A DNA stretch of 64,000 bases, taken from the NCBI GenBank assembly GCA_021498095.1, contig JAIZWK010000001.1, forward strand, positions 3,473,450 through 3,537,449, in the 5' to 3' direction. Of the stretch, positions 34,386-43,530 are shown piece after piece. A program made the position numbers and the translations under genes. How positions within the stretch are numbered: the first letter of the stretch is position 1; the number at the start of each line of letters is the position of its first letter. The DNA comes from Candidatus Harpocratesius repetitus (GTDB taxonomy: Archaea > Asgardarchaeota > Lokiarchaeia > Sigyniarchaeales > Promethearchaeaceae). Under the pieces are notes generated by a model. The model had not been told where the DNA came from, did not search any database, and was given only the letters and a program-made list of their open reading frames with translations.

Positions 34386-35978
34386 TTAAACTCCATTTAT
34401 TATTTTTTTTTCCATCATATGCTGAATTTCTTCAATATTTTCTTTGATTCTTTGTTTCACTTCTCTCAGAGTCAACTGTTTCTTTTTATTTTTTACAAGA
34501 TTTATTAACTGACTCATTTGAGATGCCATCTTAATTGGAATTTCAAATTTTGCTAAATCATTCTTAATCACATAATGCAATTCATCTATTGTTGTTGCTG
34601 CATCAACCATTTCATGGATTATCAGAAAACGCGAATCAATTTTGGCCAAATCGTATCTCTTTTCCAGATCTTCAATAGTTGACTTCTTATTTTCTCGAGG
34701 ATTGGATTCGATCAAGACCTCTGTAAATTTGTCCCATGTCTGATCTTGCTTTAAAGTACTTCTCTTTAGAATTAGTTTATGTTTCGCTTCTATATGCTGA
34801 TTTAAATCCTCAGGGAGGCGGAAGCTTTTATGACAGTATGGACATTTTACATTTTTTCCAGAACCGTGTTTTCTTGCTTTTTGATGTTGCTCAAGAGCAG
34901 ACTGAGAATTAAATGATCTATCACATGATTGACAATTAAAGGATCTTTCAAGATTTAATGAAGTTTCAATGAAATGATTCTTTTTTTCTTGATGATCTTG
35001 TAATGAATGCTTCTTTCTAAATTCTTTTTCACAAATTGGGCATTTCCATTCCTTTTTTCCTTCATTTGATTTGCTAATTACTTTTTTTTCTTCTTCTGCT
35101 TTCTTATTTATTTTTTCTATATCCTCCGCAATATTTGACTTAATTTGGACTTCTTGATTTGTTTCTTCAGAGATTTTACATTGTTCTGGTTTTGAAAGCA
35201 ATATTTTATGGAGTAGAGATGAAAAATCATGATTTGTTTGGATATCCAATCTTAACATTTTTATGATTTTTTCATAATTTGAATCCATTTTGACAAATGC
35301 ATTGGAAAATTGCTCTAAATTTTCGAGATATGGTTGATTATTTATTAATTTCTGGCATATTTTTTTATAACGTTGAATTTTCTGTTTGAGTTCTTTATTT
35401 TTTTGGGAAATTGTTGCCCATTTCGATGAAAATTCAAGTTTTAGTGATTTTAATTCTTTGTTCACAGAATCAATCTGATTTTCACTCTCTTTTTTCAATT
35501 TTATAATTTTATTTTCTAAAGACTGTTTTTCTTTCCTTAAATCTTCATTTTCTTTTTTCATTTGATTTATTATTTTATATTGAGCCTTTTTCACATTATC
35601 ATAGGCTTGAAATTGTTGCTTTGTCTCAATTGCGGATATCCATGACATAGGAACTCGGATATGAGACGGTTTAAGTTCATTCTCCACAATAAAAGCAGTT
35701 CTACCTAATTTTTTATACTTACGATCATCCGTTTTCTCAAATTTTGCCGAACGATAGAGAAAATACCCCATACTTTGCATTTTATATACAAAATCATCAG
35801 ATTCGATCTTTTTTTTGAAAAATTGACCTTTGTGATATCCATAAATAATGATTAGAACATTAATATGTTTTTGAGAATAAAAATTGCGCAAATCCTGCAA
35901 GATTACATCAAATGCCGATTGATATTTGCTTAAGAGGTGTAAATCCGTTTCGATATAATTGATATCTTTTTTTGCCAT
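34386..35978 (-). CDS. Coiled-coil protein with three C2H2 zinc fingers
   Basis: 530 residues. The N-terminal domain (about 1-125) is of unknown fold. Residues about 130-225 are a long coiled coil, and 225-300 a linker. Three C2H2 fingers follow: C313/C316/H329/H335 and C349/C352/H365/H371 (both C-x2-C-x12-H-x5-H, the spacing of dsRNA/U1-type fingers), and C379/C382/H395/H400 (C-x2-C-x12-H-x4-H, classical). The C-terminal 120 residues are helical. Tandem C2H2 arrays are typical of eukaryotes and rare in archaea. A nucleic-acid or dsRNA-binding regulator is plausible. It is followed on the same strand by no close gene and sits near phosphatase and GTPase genes. Confidence 0.78.
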   Translation of the reverse strand: MAKKDINYIETDLHLLSKYQSAFDVILQDLRNFYSQKHINVLIIIYGYHKGQFFKKKIESDDFVYKMQSMGYFLYRSAKFEKTDDRKYKKLGRTAFIVENELKPSHIRVPMSWISAIETKQQFQAYDNVKKAQYKIINQMKKENEDLRKEKQSLENKIIKLKKESENQIDSVNKELKSLKLEFSSKWATISQKNKELKQKIQRYKKICQKLINNQPYLENLEQFSNAFVKMDSNYEKIIKMLRLDIQTNHDFSSLLHKILLSKPEQCKISEETNQEVQIKSNIAEDIEKINKKAEEEKKVISKSNEGKKEWKCPICEKEFRKKHSLQDHQEKKNHFIETSLNLERSFNCQSCDRSFNSQSALEQHQKARKHGSGKNVKCPYCHKSFRLPEDLNQHIEAKHKLILKRSTLKQDQTWDKFTEVLIESNPRENKKSTIEDLEKRYDLAKIDSRFLIIHEMVDAATTIDELHYVIKNDLAKFEIPIKMASQMSQLINLVKNKKKQLTLREVKQRIKENIEEIQHMMEKKIINGV

Positions 35979-36156
35979 TTTTCTCTGTAGGTAAAAATTT
36001 CTTTTTTGTTTTATTTATTAAATTTTATGTGTATCTAATTAGTGATACATCCTAATATAGATTCCACTTGGAATTCCAGTTAAATATCTAATTGGAATGT
36101 GCACGATTAGGGTCTTATTCTGTACAATATTATATATATTCTTATATTGTTAAATA

Positions 36157-36633
36157 TTATTTCTGTTTTTTAGTTAATACCAGTTTCAGCTGTTCGAGGT
36201 CTTCTTCTTCTAATTTCAAAATCGAATTGAATACGTGTTCTTTTCCATTTTTTTCTAAAAAATCCATAAATTTCTCAACAGAAAAGTGTGATTTTCCTGT
36301 CACACTCAAGTAATAATCTTCGATTATTTTTTGTTTTGGTAGATCACAGAGCCAATATAATAATACAAACAAAATTCCTGATCGATCGGTTCCTCCAACA
36401 CAGTAAATTAAAAGAGGAGTTTGTGTATGAAGAATTAATTGAATAACTTGCCTATATGCTTCACTTTTTTGCTTGATTGTTTCTACATAATCTTCTGCAA
36501 TTGAAATTAGGATATGGATATACTGAAAATCCGGAATAAATTCTTGAACATGGGGGATATTATAAGAATTTTCAGTAACTTCTGAAGATTTTCGTAATCG
36601 CAAATCTTTTTTTGTCGAACTCGATTTTTTCAA
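36157..36633 (-). CDS. Tyrosine/dual-specificity phosphatase-like protein
   Basis: The 158-residue protein has the C-x5-R loop 'YCVGGTDRSGILFVLLYWL' and the following 'IIEDYYLSV', as in the Y-phosphatase3 / dual-specificity group. Members of that group are normally longer and begin with an N-F-R-D-L-G segment; here only a short Lys/Ser-rich N terminus ('KKSSSTKKDLRLRKSSE') precedes it, so the protein may be shortened. The remnant 'DLRLRKSSE' could be the end of that segment. Substrate unknown. Confidence 0.65.
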   Translation of the reverse strand: MKKSSSTKKDLRLRKSSEVTENSYNIPHVQEFIPDFQYIHILISIAEDYVETIKQKSEAYRQVIQLILHTQTPLLIYCVGGTDRSGILFVLLYWLCDLPKQKIIEDYYLSVTGKSHFSVEKFMDFLEKNGKEHVFNSILKLEEEDLEQLKLVLTKKQK

Positions 36634-36898
36634 AGAATTTGTTAAATATTTATCATCATGTTTATAAATTCTTCAATTTGAAGTCGATTCTATTAAAATT
36701 ATTGATTTTCATACCTTGAATTTGGTACGTTGATAAAATCGACAAAAAATAAGGAAGGATATTTTAGATTTGAGTCGGGAGAATTAAGATGATGAAATGA
36801 AAAAATTCGAATCTTTGAAATTTAAAATACCCTCAATTCTTTTTATGATTTTCTCATTCTTATTAAGTTAAATCATCAAATCTTAACACAACTATGGC

Positions 36899-37456
36899 TT
36901 ATTTCATATTTTCTAATTCACGCTCAATGGCTAACGCTTGTTCATAACATTTTCGCGCTACTTGCATGAACATTTCCTCAACATTCGTCCCATCCTTTGC
37001 AGAAGTCTCCAAATGAACTGCATTCAACCGATCCGCCAAATCTAATGCATCATCCCGTGATACACGCCGTTGCTCATCAGCTAAATCTACTTTGTTTCCT
37101 ATCAGCACTAATGGTATATCTCCTGCAGCTTTTTTGAGGGTACTTATCCACCCTGGAAGTCGCAATAAAGACTCGGGTGTTGTGATATCATATACGCCGA
37201 TAGCTGCTTGTGAACCCTTAAAATATATATTTCGCATACTTGAGAATTGAGCTTGTCCTCCTATATCCCAAAGCATGAGCCGTATATCATTTCCATCAAT
37301 TTCTACGTCTTTGATAAGAAAATTGGTTCCGATAGTTTGTTTAAGGTCACTTGAAAATGTTTGTTTAATGAATCTAAAGATTAAGCTGGTTTTTCCAACA
37401 TTCTGGCTACCAAATAGTGGTACTTTAAATTTATACTGTTTTCGTGGAGTCGACAT
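36899..37456 (-). CDS. Ras/Rab-like small GTPase
   Basis: The 185-residue G-domain protein has G1 'GSQNVGKTSL', G2 Thr in 'KQTIGTNF', G3 'WDIGGQAQF', G4 'GNKVDL' and G5 'ETSAK'. This is the Ras superfamily layout (Rab/Ras-like) with Gly instead of the usual Ala/Thr before G-Q in G3. No C-terminal prenylation cysteine is present (it ends in a charged helix), so membrane attachment would need another mechanism. Expanded small GTPases are characteristic of Asgard archaea, where they are proposed to act in membrane or cytoskeletal processes. Confidence 0.92.
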   Translation of the reverse strand: MSTPRKQYKFKVPLFGSQNVGKTSLIFRFIKQTFSSDLKQTIGTNFLIKDVEIDGNDIRLMLWDIGGQAQFSSMRNIYFKGSQAAIGVYDITTPESLLRLPGWISTLKKAAGDIPLVLIGNKVDLADEQRRVSRDDALDLADRLNAVHLETSAKDGTNVEEMFMQVARKCYEQALAIERELENMK

Positions 37457-37628
37457 AATTTATGCCTCGATCAAAAACGAAGTCGATCAATTTGTGCTTG
37501 TTTATAGTATTTTTTTTTCTCCTTATAATGCTAGACTTTTTTAGAAATAATCAAGGTAGATATATTAAATTAGAATCTATTTATAAATAATTTTTTGAAT
37601 ACATAGAATTGATGGAGAAAAATGGATA

Positions 37629-38133
37629 ATGGCAATGTTTGAGTACATTCAAGGATATCAACCAGATATAAAACTTGAATTGCAAGATATTGGAAAGCAG
37701 GTTTACCAACTTCATGAGCTTATGAATAACTATCGGGGAAGCTTCCTATAAAAGGTAAAGAATTCTTTATAGATCGCTTTATTTCACTTCTTTCAGATAA
37801 GAAATACACTCAAAATCGAATAATTGAAATTCAAAACTATGGGGAAGAGATTTGGTATGTTTTACAGCGACTTCCAAAAGGATTCTGCCATGGAGACCTT
37901 CACAGTGGAAATATTTTCAAAACTAAGGCTGGTTCATTTACTTTATTTGATTTTGATGCTTCTGCTTTTGCTTATCCAATTATTGATATCGCAACAATCT
38001 CAAATGCTACCGACTTCAATCAGCTTAAAGCAGATGCATTTGATGAGACATTGATCAATTTAGAACGTTTTCTTTGTGGATATGGCAGAAATTTATCTAA
38101 AAGTGAGAAATTTATCTTCACTTTAAATGAATG
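37629..38133 (+). pseudogene. Frameshifted aminoglycoside phosphotransferase-like kinase
   Basis: The first segment (37629-37751) encodes 'MFEYIQGYQPDI' and 'IGKQVYQLHELMNNY', the hinge region of APH-type kinases. After one frameshift the second segment (to the TGA at 38131-38133) encodes the catalytic loop 'CHGDLHSGNIF' and the metal-binding 'LFDFDASAFAYPIIDIA'. The N-lobe is missing. It is a relic of an APH/choline-kinase-like gene. Confidence 0.8.
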
Positions 38134-38461
38134 ACATATTATATTTATATGTAATTAAGAATGCTACTTATCAAGATTCATACATTTCAAATGGTTCAAT
38201 TTTGAATTTGATTATGTATTTTGGGTTTATTTGATTAAACAATTTAAATTAATTTCCTAAATCGATATAAAATATAGTTATTACGCGAATCAAAGTTGTA
38301 TGTTGAATTTCTCATAACTGTACATAAAAAGCATAATTTATACTTTTTTGGTCATAAATATAGTAGGGATTATTAAGGAAATAGATAAATGAATAAATTT
38401 TTTTATATAAATAATTTTAGTAATTTAGAATAGCAAAAAAAATCATGGAACAAGATCAATA
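38134..38461. other. Intergenic region, 328 bp
   Basis: Very AT-rich, with a TATA-like AATTTATAC near 38336 that could serve the downstream three-gene module. An ATG at 38390 opens only a 14-codon frame. Nothing else is recognisable. Confidence 0.35.
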
Positions 38462-39334
38462 ATGGAAGATTTTATCCAAATTTTAAATCAAGAAATAAAA
38501 ATTTTTCATGAGTACTTGAAAAACAGAAAATTCGATTATTGTAATGTTATATCAAATCGAATTATATCCAATTCTGTTATTACAAAATCCGAAGAATTTG
38601 TATTGGTAGGTTGTTTTTTAAAACAGCTGGTTTTTGATTTAAGCAGAATTAATAATAATGAAGATAAAGATGAATTTTCAAAAAAAATAGAAAATTATTT
38701 AAAAAAAATTGAAAAAACAAATGATATAAATATAATTCTGACACGTTATTATGATCTCATAAAAAATATTAATGTATATTTTACAACTGAAGAAGAAAAA
38801 TCTTTTTATCAAAATAATCTTAAGTTTACTCATTATTCTATAGAATTTTTGGTAAAATTCCTTATTTCTGAATTAAATGAAGATAAATTTATCCATTCAA
38901 TCAATAATATTTTTATCGGATTTTTAAATGAAATTGAAAGATTTCTCAAATTACATGATTTCACTTTAAAAGAATTATTATTGAAATTTATAATGATATA
39001 TTCATCAAAGCTCTATGAATATTATAGAATTTTTATTATAAACGATACTCAAAATAAAGGTTGGTATAAAAAGTGGGAGATTTATCAAGTACTAATTAAA
39101 AAAAATTTGGACGATTACTTAAATAAAGAAGAACAAGAATATATTAAACAATCTATTAAACTTCTTTTTGAGTTATGTAAAGAATGGAGATTTATGTTTA
39201 TTCGATTACTCGAACCTATACAAAAACTAAATAAAATCGAAAAAGAAGTTGAATTACCTCACGAAATAAAGGAAAAAATCCAAGATTTGGCAAAAAAAGC
39301 AATAGATGAAGATTTAGAACATAATGAGGGATAA
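38462..39334 (+). CDS. Helical protein of unknown function, first gene of a PIN-linked module
   Basis: The 290-residue protein is predicted almost entirely helical and Lys/Glu/Ile rich, without membrane segments or known motifs. The next gene begins 3 nt after its stop, so the two are coupled. Together with the PIN-domain gene at 40130 they form an operon-like set. I do not recognise a family; AT content and Asn/Ile/Lys use match other accessory genes here. Confidence 0.6.
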   Translation: MEDFIQILNQEIKIFHEYLKNRKFDYCNVISNRIISNSVITKSEEFVLVGCFLKQLVFDLSRINNNEDKDEFSKKIENYLKKIEKTNDINIILTRYYDLIKNINVYFTTEEEKSFYQNNLKFTHYSIEFLVKFLISELNEDKFIHSINNIFIGFLNEIERFLKLHDFTLKELLLKFIMIYSSKLYEYYRIFIINDTQNKGWYKKWEIYQVLIKKNLDDYLNKEEQEYIKQSIKLLFELCKEWRFMFIRLLEPIQKLNKIEKEVELPHEIKEKIQDLAKKAIDEDLEHNEG

Positions 39335-39337
39335 TAA

Positions 39338-40108
39338 ATGGCGATAACGTCTACAAATCAAAATAATGGATTAAATCCTACTGCTGTTATTTTAGAAAGT
39401 TTTCAATACCTCAGAAATCAGCATCCTGATATATCAATACAGCAGATGGAGATGTTGTTTGAGAAAGAACTAATCAATCAAATTAAAATAGAAATCTGTC
39501 GTTACAATTTTCCCAAAGTTATCCCAAAAAAGGAAATACTAAAATGGAAACTACAAGAATCAAGAACACCAAAAAAGAAAAAAGAAATCCGGGAATATCA
39601 AATCAAACATAATGAAAAGGTTCTTTTTTATCTTACCATGCAAAATGTCATCAAATCTTCAAAAATTGATGAAAAAGATATTTCTTTTTTTTCTATCAGT
39701 AAAAATGATATTGTTGGGAAAAAGGATTCCATTATTTCCCAGTTAGATTTTTATCCAAAAGATGAAAAATCAGAAGAAATTAATAATCTCAAATCAAATA
39801 TATTGAAAGAAGAAAAAACACTTCCCTTTGGTTTTAAGAATAATCAAAATTTTGCAGATATACCTAATCGATCATTAGATTTTTTTAGTTTTGCTTCAAA
39901 TTTGACAGAATCAACTTTAATTTCAAGAAATCTCAATTGGGAAAAAAGCAATGAGATAAGAAAAAAGATAACCAAATCTGAAGAAAATGAAATAATTGAA
40001 ATTGATTCTATTATTGAAGAAATTATTGATTATAAACCAAAACGATATAGATCGAAAAGAAGCGACTGTGGTTCTTTATTGGATTTAATCGATATTGCGA
40101 ATAATTAA
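39338..40108 (+). CDS. Charged protein of unknown function, second gene of the PIN-linked module
   Basis: The 256-residue protein has a low-complexity Asn-rich start, a helical basic part (about 20-105, with 'KKEILKWKLQESRTPKKKKE'), then an acidic and probably disordered region, and a short C-terminal 'KPKRYRSKRSDCGSLLDLID' that could be a toxin-binding tail. This disposition is compatible with an antitoxin-like partner of the following PIN protein, by position only. Confidence 0.55.
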   Translation: MAITSTNQNNGLNPTAVILESFQYLRNQHPDISIQQMEMLFEKELINQIKIEICRYNFPKVIPKKEILKWKLQESRTPKKKKEIREYQIKHNEKVLFYLTMQNVIKSSKIDEKDISFFSISKNDIVGKKDSIISQLDFYPKDEKSEEINNLKSNILKEEKTLPFGFKNNQNFADIPNRSLDFFSFASNLTESTLISRNLNWEKSNEIRKKITKSEENEIIEIDSIIEEIIDYKPKRYRSKRSDCGSLLDLIDIANN

Positions 40109-40129
40109 AAAAAATTTTAGGTGAAATAA

Positions 40130-40576
40130 ATAATAAATATATCATCTAAAAAAATAATTATCGATTCAGGAGTCTGGATCTCCGCATTTGATCATAGAGA
40201 TAAGTATTTCAAAAAAGGAAAAGAAATATTACAATGGATAGAAAATCAAGAAGATTATCGAATTCTAATCTCAAATTTAATTCTTGCGGAAATAGCGAAT
40301 CATATTACTCGAAAAATTAATCATAAAAAAACCGAAATCATAAAAAAAATAATTAATAATGAAAAAATCGATATGTATTATGATGATGAGAAAATATCTA
40401 AAAAAGCTATTGAAATTTATGAAAAATACAATCCTGTAGGATATGTTGATGCAACAACAGCAATTTTTTATAAATTAAAGAAATGTGATTATTTGATAAC
40501 TTTCGATAACGATTTTAAACTAATTAAGGGAATTACTGCTTTGGATTGTTATCCGATTGATTTTAAAAGTAAATAA
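40130..40576 (+). CDS. PIN-domain (VapC-like) protein with apparent AUA start
   Basis: The open frame after a TAA at 40127-40129 encodes about 148 residues: 'KIIIDSGVWISAFD' (first PIN Asp), 'ISNLILAEIANHI' (Glu), 'GYVDATTAIFYKL' (Asp) and 'LITFDNDFKLIKG' (last acidic cluster). All four PIN acidic positions are present, so the whole domain is in frame. No ATG, GTG or TTG exists before the first catalytic Asp. AGGTGA at 40119-40124 would place AUA codons at 40130 or 40133 at normal Shine-Dalgarno spacing. Starting at the first ATG (40373) would remove half the domain. Confidence 0.72.
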   Translation: MINISSKKIIIDSGVWISAFDHRDKYFKKGKEILQWIENQEDYRILISNLILAEIANHITRKINHKKTEIIKKIINNEKIDMYYDDEKISKKAIEIYEKYNPVGYVDATTAIFYKLKKCDYLITFDNDFKLIKGITALDCYPIDFKSK

Positions 40577-41117
40577 TCATATATTAAAAAAATTCTTTTC
40601 TGGGTTCTATATTTATCTTTTCTCGTTTCTTGTTTAATTTTATGTTTTTCCAAATTATATCAAAATATTTGTGGTTTTTCTAACTATTTTATCTGAAATC
40701 TTGCATTTTATATCCAATATCATTTGAATTTGTTTATACCAAAAAGAATTTGTTAATTATGCAATACATTTGCTTTTCATCATCTGGATAATTTAGATTT
40801 TTATCGGTATTTATAGAAAAAATTTTAGTTATATGATGAATTTGTGGCATTCTCATTAGGATTTCCACTAAACTTTAATAATATTCATAACTTGATTAAA
40901 AATATAAAAGAAAAAAAGAGAACACTTTTGATCAGCGTAAATTTGATCGACAGATGCATTTACTCCTATCATATTTCTCATTCTAGTTTCTTGGAATTGT
41001 TTCCATTCAAATATCCTGTTATCTACATTTTTTATTATTATAATTTGATCATATAATTGGAAAATTAAGTCCAAAACTATTATTAAGTGCTATATATTTT
41101 ACTTATTCTCAAATTTA
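40577..41117. other. Intergenic region, 541 bp, possibly with a gene remnant
   Basis: Mostly AT-rich with no clear features. On the minus strand 40868-41074 is open, with protein-like text ('NRIFEWKQFQETRMRNMIG', 'NASVDQIYADQ') that is not typical of random AT-rich DNA and may be the relic of a gene I cannot identify. Confidence 0.3.
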
Positions 41118-41531
41118 TTATTGTGAGCAGTTTTTTATAATTTGAAGTAAATCCTCTTTAGACATTTGCTGTCGTGCTTTTTGGTCATTCCAAATTTTTC
41201 GATACAGATGAAGATATTCAAAAAGTTGGGGCATATCAGGTGTTAATACAGTAATTCCTTCTTCAATCACCTTGCCTCTTAAATACCATGGGATTTCCGA
41301 GAAAAACTGAATGTCGTAATTCTTTCCATAAATATCTACCCGAACGCAAATTTCCTTATAGAGTTTAATCGGATTGTTAGAACTTTCGACAATACATAAA
41401 TCAATATCACTACGGGCTGAATTCATTTCATGTACCCATGAACCGTATAATATCATCCCCAAAAACGAAGGATTACTTAGTAAAAACTTAAAATCGGCAG
41501 TTATCTGATCTATAATGCTTGGTTTAACCAT
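41118..41531 (-). CDS. mntA: MntA-type nucleotidyltransferase antitoxin
   Basis: The 137-residue protein has the nucleotidyltransferase motif 'YGSWVHEMNSARSDIDLCIV' and a third acidic position in 'YGKNYDIQFFS'. It overlaps the 3' end of the HepT gene by 22 nt. It should neutralise that toxin by modifying its R-x4-H-x-Y tyrosine, as in studied MntA/HepT pairs. It is divergent in sequence from the pair at 12 kb. Confidence 0.85.
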   Translation of the reverse strand: MVKPSIIDQITADFKFLLSNPSFLGMILYGSWVHEMNSARSDIDLCIVESSNNPIKLYKEICVRVDIYGKNYDIQFFSEIPWYLRGKVIEEGITVLTPDMPQLFEYLHLYRKIWNDQKARQQMSKEDLLQIIKNCSQ

Positions 41532-41944
41532 TGGGAGATCAACTCCACATATTGGAGAAAAATTTCGGAATGCTTTTCAATTCCGTGAAAAGCAAGTTTG
41601 TCCACTATACCATTATATTCATGTACAATCCGATTTCGCAATCCATTTGCATATTTAAGTTCTTGGAGTATTTTCTGAGAGATAATGTTACTATCACCGA
41701 GTAAATCGAGATTTGAATAATCATCTTTTGGAACTTTACCAATGTCTTTTAATATCATTACTGAAATATCAGAAATTGCTTCTACAATAATTTGAAATGC
41801 ATGAAAAATAGCGTATTTTTCCTTTTTTGGTATTTGTTGATAATCCACATCTGTGATATCATTGATCCAAGATTGCATATCATCCAAATTTTCTTCAATT
41901 ATCTGAATTTTATCTAAATATCGTTCTAATCGAACTTTCTTCAT
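41510..41944 (-). CDS. hepT: HepT-type HEPN toxin
   Basis: The full-length 144-residue all-helical protein has the R-x4-H-x-Y active-site motif ('RNRIVHEYNGI'). It supplies the N-terminal helices ('IQIIEENLDDMQSWIND', 'AIFHAFQIIVEAISDI') that the truncated copy at 11956 lacks. HepT proteins are RNases or growth inhibitors controlled by MntA. It is the first gene of a two-gene operon. Confidence 0.87.
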   Translation of the reverse strand: MKKVRLERYLDKIQIIEENLDDMQSWINDITDVDYQQIPKKEKYAIFHAFQIIVEAISDISVMILKDIGKVPKDDYSNLDLLGDSNIISQKILQELKYANGLRNRIVHEYNGIVDKLAFHGIEKHSEIFLQYVELISQWLNQAL

Positions 41945-42318
41945 TAAAATATATATAATTTTGATTTATTTGAATATAATTGAATTCGCTAAAAAGAGTT
42001 GAACAGATTTCTTCTTTTAAATTATCTTCAATTTTTATGAAGAAATAAGATGAGTTGAAAAAATCATATTTACTATAGAAGCCATCGTTAACGATAAAGT
42101 TAGAAATGCGAATTCTATTCATATTTTTCAACGAAACCTGAAATATTGAATAATTAAAATGATTTTCCCTATAGGATGGTAAATAATCTCTGAAGAATTC
42201 TAATTTAATCGCTTTTCAAAGGGAATTTTGAATCATGTGAAAATTTTAAGAATCTATGTGAATTATTTCGGCTTTACCATCAATATGTTGAATGGTCAGG
42301 CTTATATCTATGTCTTTT

Positions 42319-42822
42319 CTAAAGAGTGATTAGGACACTCTTCATTAATTTCAATGTCTTTTTACTGTATCTTTTTTCTACTTGCCATAATTTCCAACAT
42401 TTATTAAAATCATTTTTTGATAATAAGCCATCTTTAACCAGCTTCAAACAGAATGACCATAATTGAAATGTTGGTATTTTTAACATAGTAGATTGATAAA
42501 ATAAGGCTCGATCATCAGTGATGAGTGTAACATGATCACGTAGACCGATTATTACTAAGTCTTGATCAGCAGAATCGAAGGTTTCTAATATCGATTCTAA
42601 GAAATATTTTGAAATAACTGCCTTTCTTTCATTTGCAGATAAAGGAATAAAGATAAAATTGCTTGGAAAAAAGAGATCCAATTTATAATTTTTATATTCT
42701 AGCAACAACTTTTTAGTTATAACTAACCTGAATTTTCCGAGAATTGGGCGCAAATCAATGGAAGTTTTATGAAAAATATTTCTGATACGGAGAGAAGAGC
42801 AAGTATCTAAAGCGAGCATCAT
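42319..42822 (-). CDS. PIN-like toxin paired with an RHH antitoxin
   Basis: The 167-residue protein has PIN-like acidic positions: 'ALDTCSSLRI' (Asp), 'KKLLLEYKNY' (Glu), 'FDSADQDLVIIGL' (Asp) and 'TLITDDRALF' (Asp-Asp). It lies 63 nt downstream of the ribbon-helix-helix gene on the same strand. Probable RNase toxin of a VapBC-type module of an uncommon subfamily. Confidence 0.65.
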   Translation of the reverse strand: MMLALDTCSSLRIRNIFHKTSIDLRPILGKFRLVITKKLLLEYKNYKLDLFFPSNFIFIPLSANERKAVISKYFLESILETFDSADQDLVIIGLRDHVTLITDDRALFYQSTMLKIPTFQLWSFCLKLVKDGLLSKNDFNKCWKLWQVEKRYSKKTLKLMKSVLITL

Positions 42823-42885
42823 AAGAATTTTGCCTGTATTTTCAATTTTGTGTTTTTTCGTTTTTACTTTTTTATTACGTGTTTA

Positions 42886-43212
42886 TTATTCCTTCATTAA
42901 GGTTTTAATATCATAATTTAATGCCCATTTTAGATGATCTTCCATAATCTCATCTGGGATTATTTCCTTTGCATCTCTACTTGCCCATTCTGCTAAAAAT
43001 TCATTGTATTCCAGCCCTGAAATTTTCCATGCTTTTTTAAATCCGCATTTTCCTTCCTTTAATAATTTAAAAGCGAGTTCTATACGTTTTGGGCGAATCT
43101 CTTCAAGAAAAGCTCTTCTGGCAATTTCAGCAAGCGAGACACCCGTAGATTCTGATAATATTTTGGCAATTTTCATATCATCTGGATCAATACGGAAATT
43201 TATTTGACTCAT
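42886..43212 (-). CDS. Ribbon-helix-helix antitoxin with UPF0175-like region
   Basis: The 108-residue protein begins with an RHH-type strand and helices ('INFRIDPDDMKIAKILSES', 'VSLAEIARRAFLEEI'). It continues with an UPF0175-like part ('LAFKLLKEGKCGFKKAWKIS' and 'YNEFLAEWASRDAKEI'). It likely binds DNA and the PIN protein encoded next. Two palindromes lie directly upstream and are good candidates for its operators. Confidence 0.7.
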   Translation of the reverse strand: MSQINFRIDPDDMKIAKILSESTGVSLAEIARRAFLEEIRPKRIELAFKLLKEGKCGFKKAWKISGLEYNEFLAEWASRDAKEIIPDEIMEDHLKWALNYDIKTLMKE

Positions 43213-43271
43213 GATATAATAAATATCAAATAAATAGATAAAATTTATTATTATGTGATATAAATAATATC
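43213..43271. promoter_or_regulatory. Twin 15-bp palindromes upstream of the RHH/PIN operon
   Basis: GATATAATAAATATC (43213-43227) abuts the antitoxin ATG, and GATATAAATAATATC (43257-43271) lies 44 bp away (about four helical turns). Both share the GATAT-N5-ATATC inverted repeat. This is the classic arrangement for RHH autoregulation. The remainder of 43272-43527 shows nothing further. Confidence 0.55.
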
Positions 43272-43530
43272 TAATAATTAAGCTTTTTATGATTTCGAAT
43301 ATTTAGTCTGAATTTAGAGAGATATTTGTCCCAACATCATTATTCTTAAAAATTTAGCTGGGAAAATGGATCGACTCAAATTATTTCATGGAATTGAATG
43401 AAAATTTAGACGATTCAAAAGAACTCTTGAATATTTCTATCACTATCGAAGGATTTTTATGTGAAAATATATAACCAACTGAAGATATATTATGAAATGC
43501 ATTTTACTGTGTCGGAGACGTATTTAATTG

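Noticed and set aside
41910-42131. Minus-strand ORF of 73 codons upstream of HepT
   Set aside because: Overlaps the HepT start, has no ribosome-binding site and an Asn/Phe/Ile composition expected from AT-rich DNA.
42241-42318. Short peptide-like minus-strand reading ending in 'IDGKAEIIHIDS' after the PIN gene
   Set aside because: Only about 25 codons between stops, no start codon or family; too short to support.
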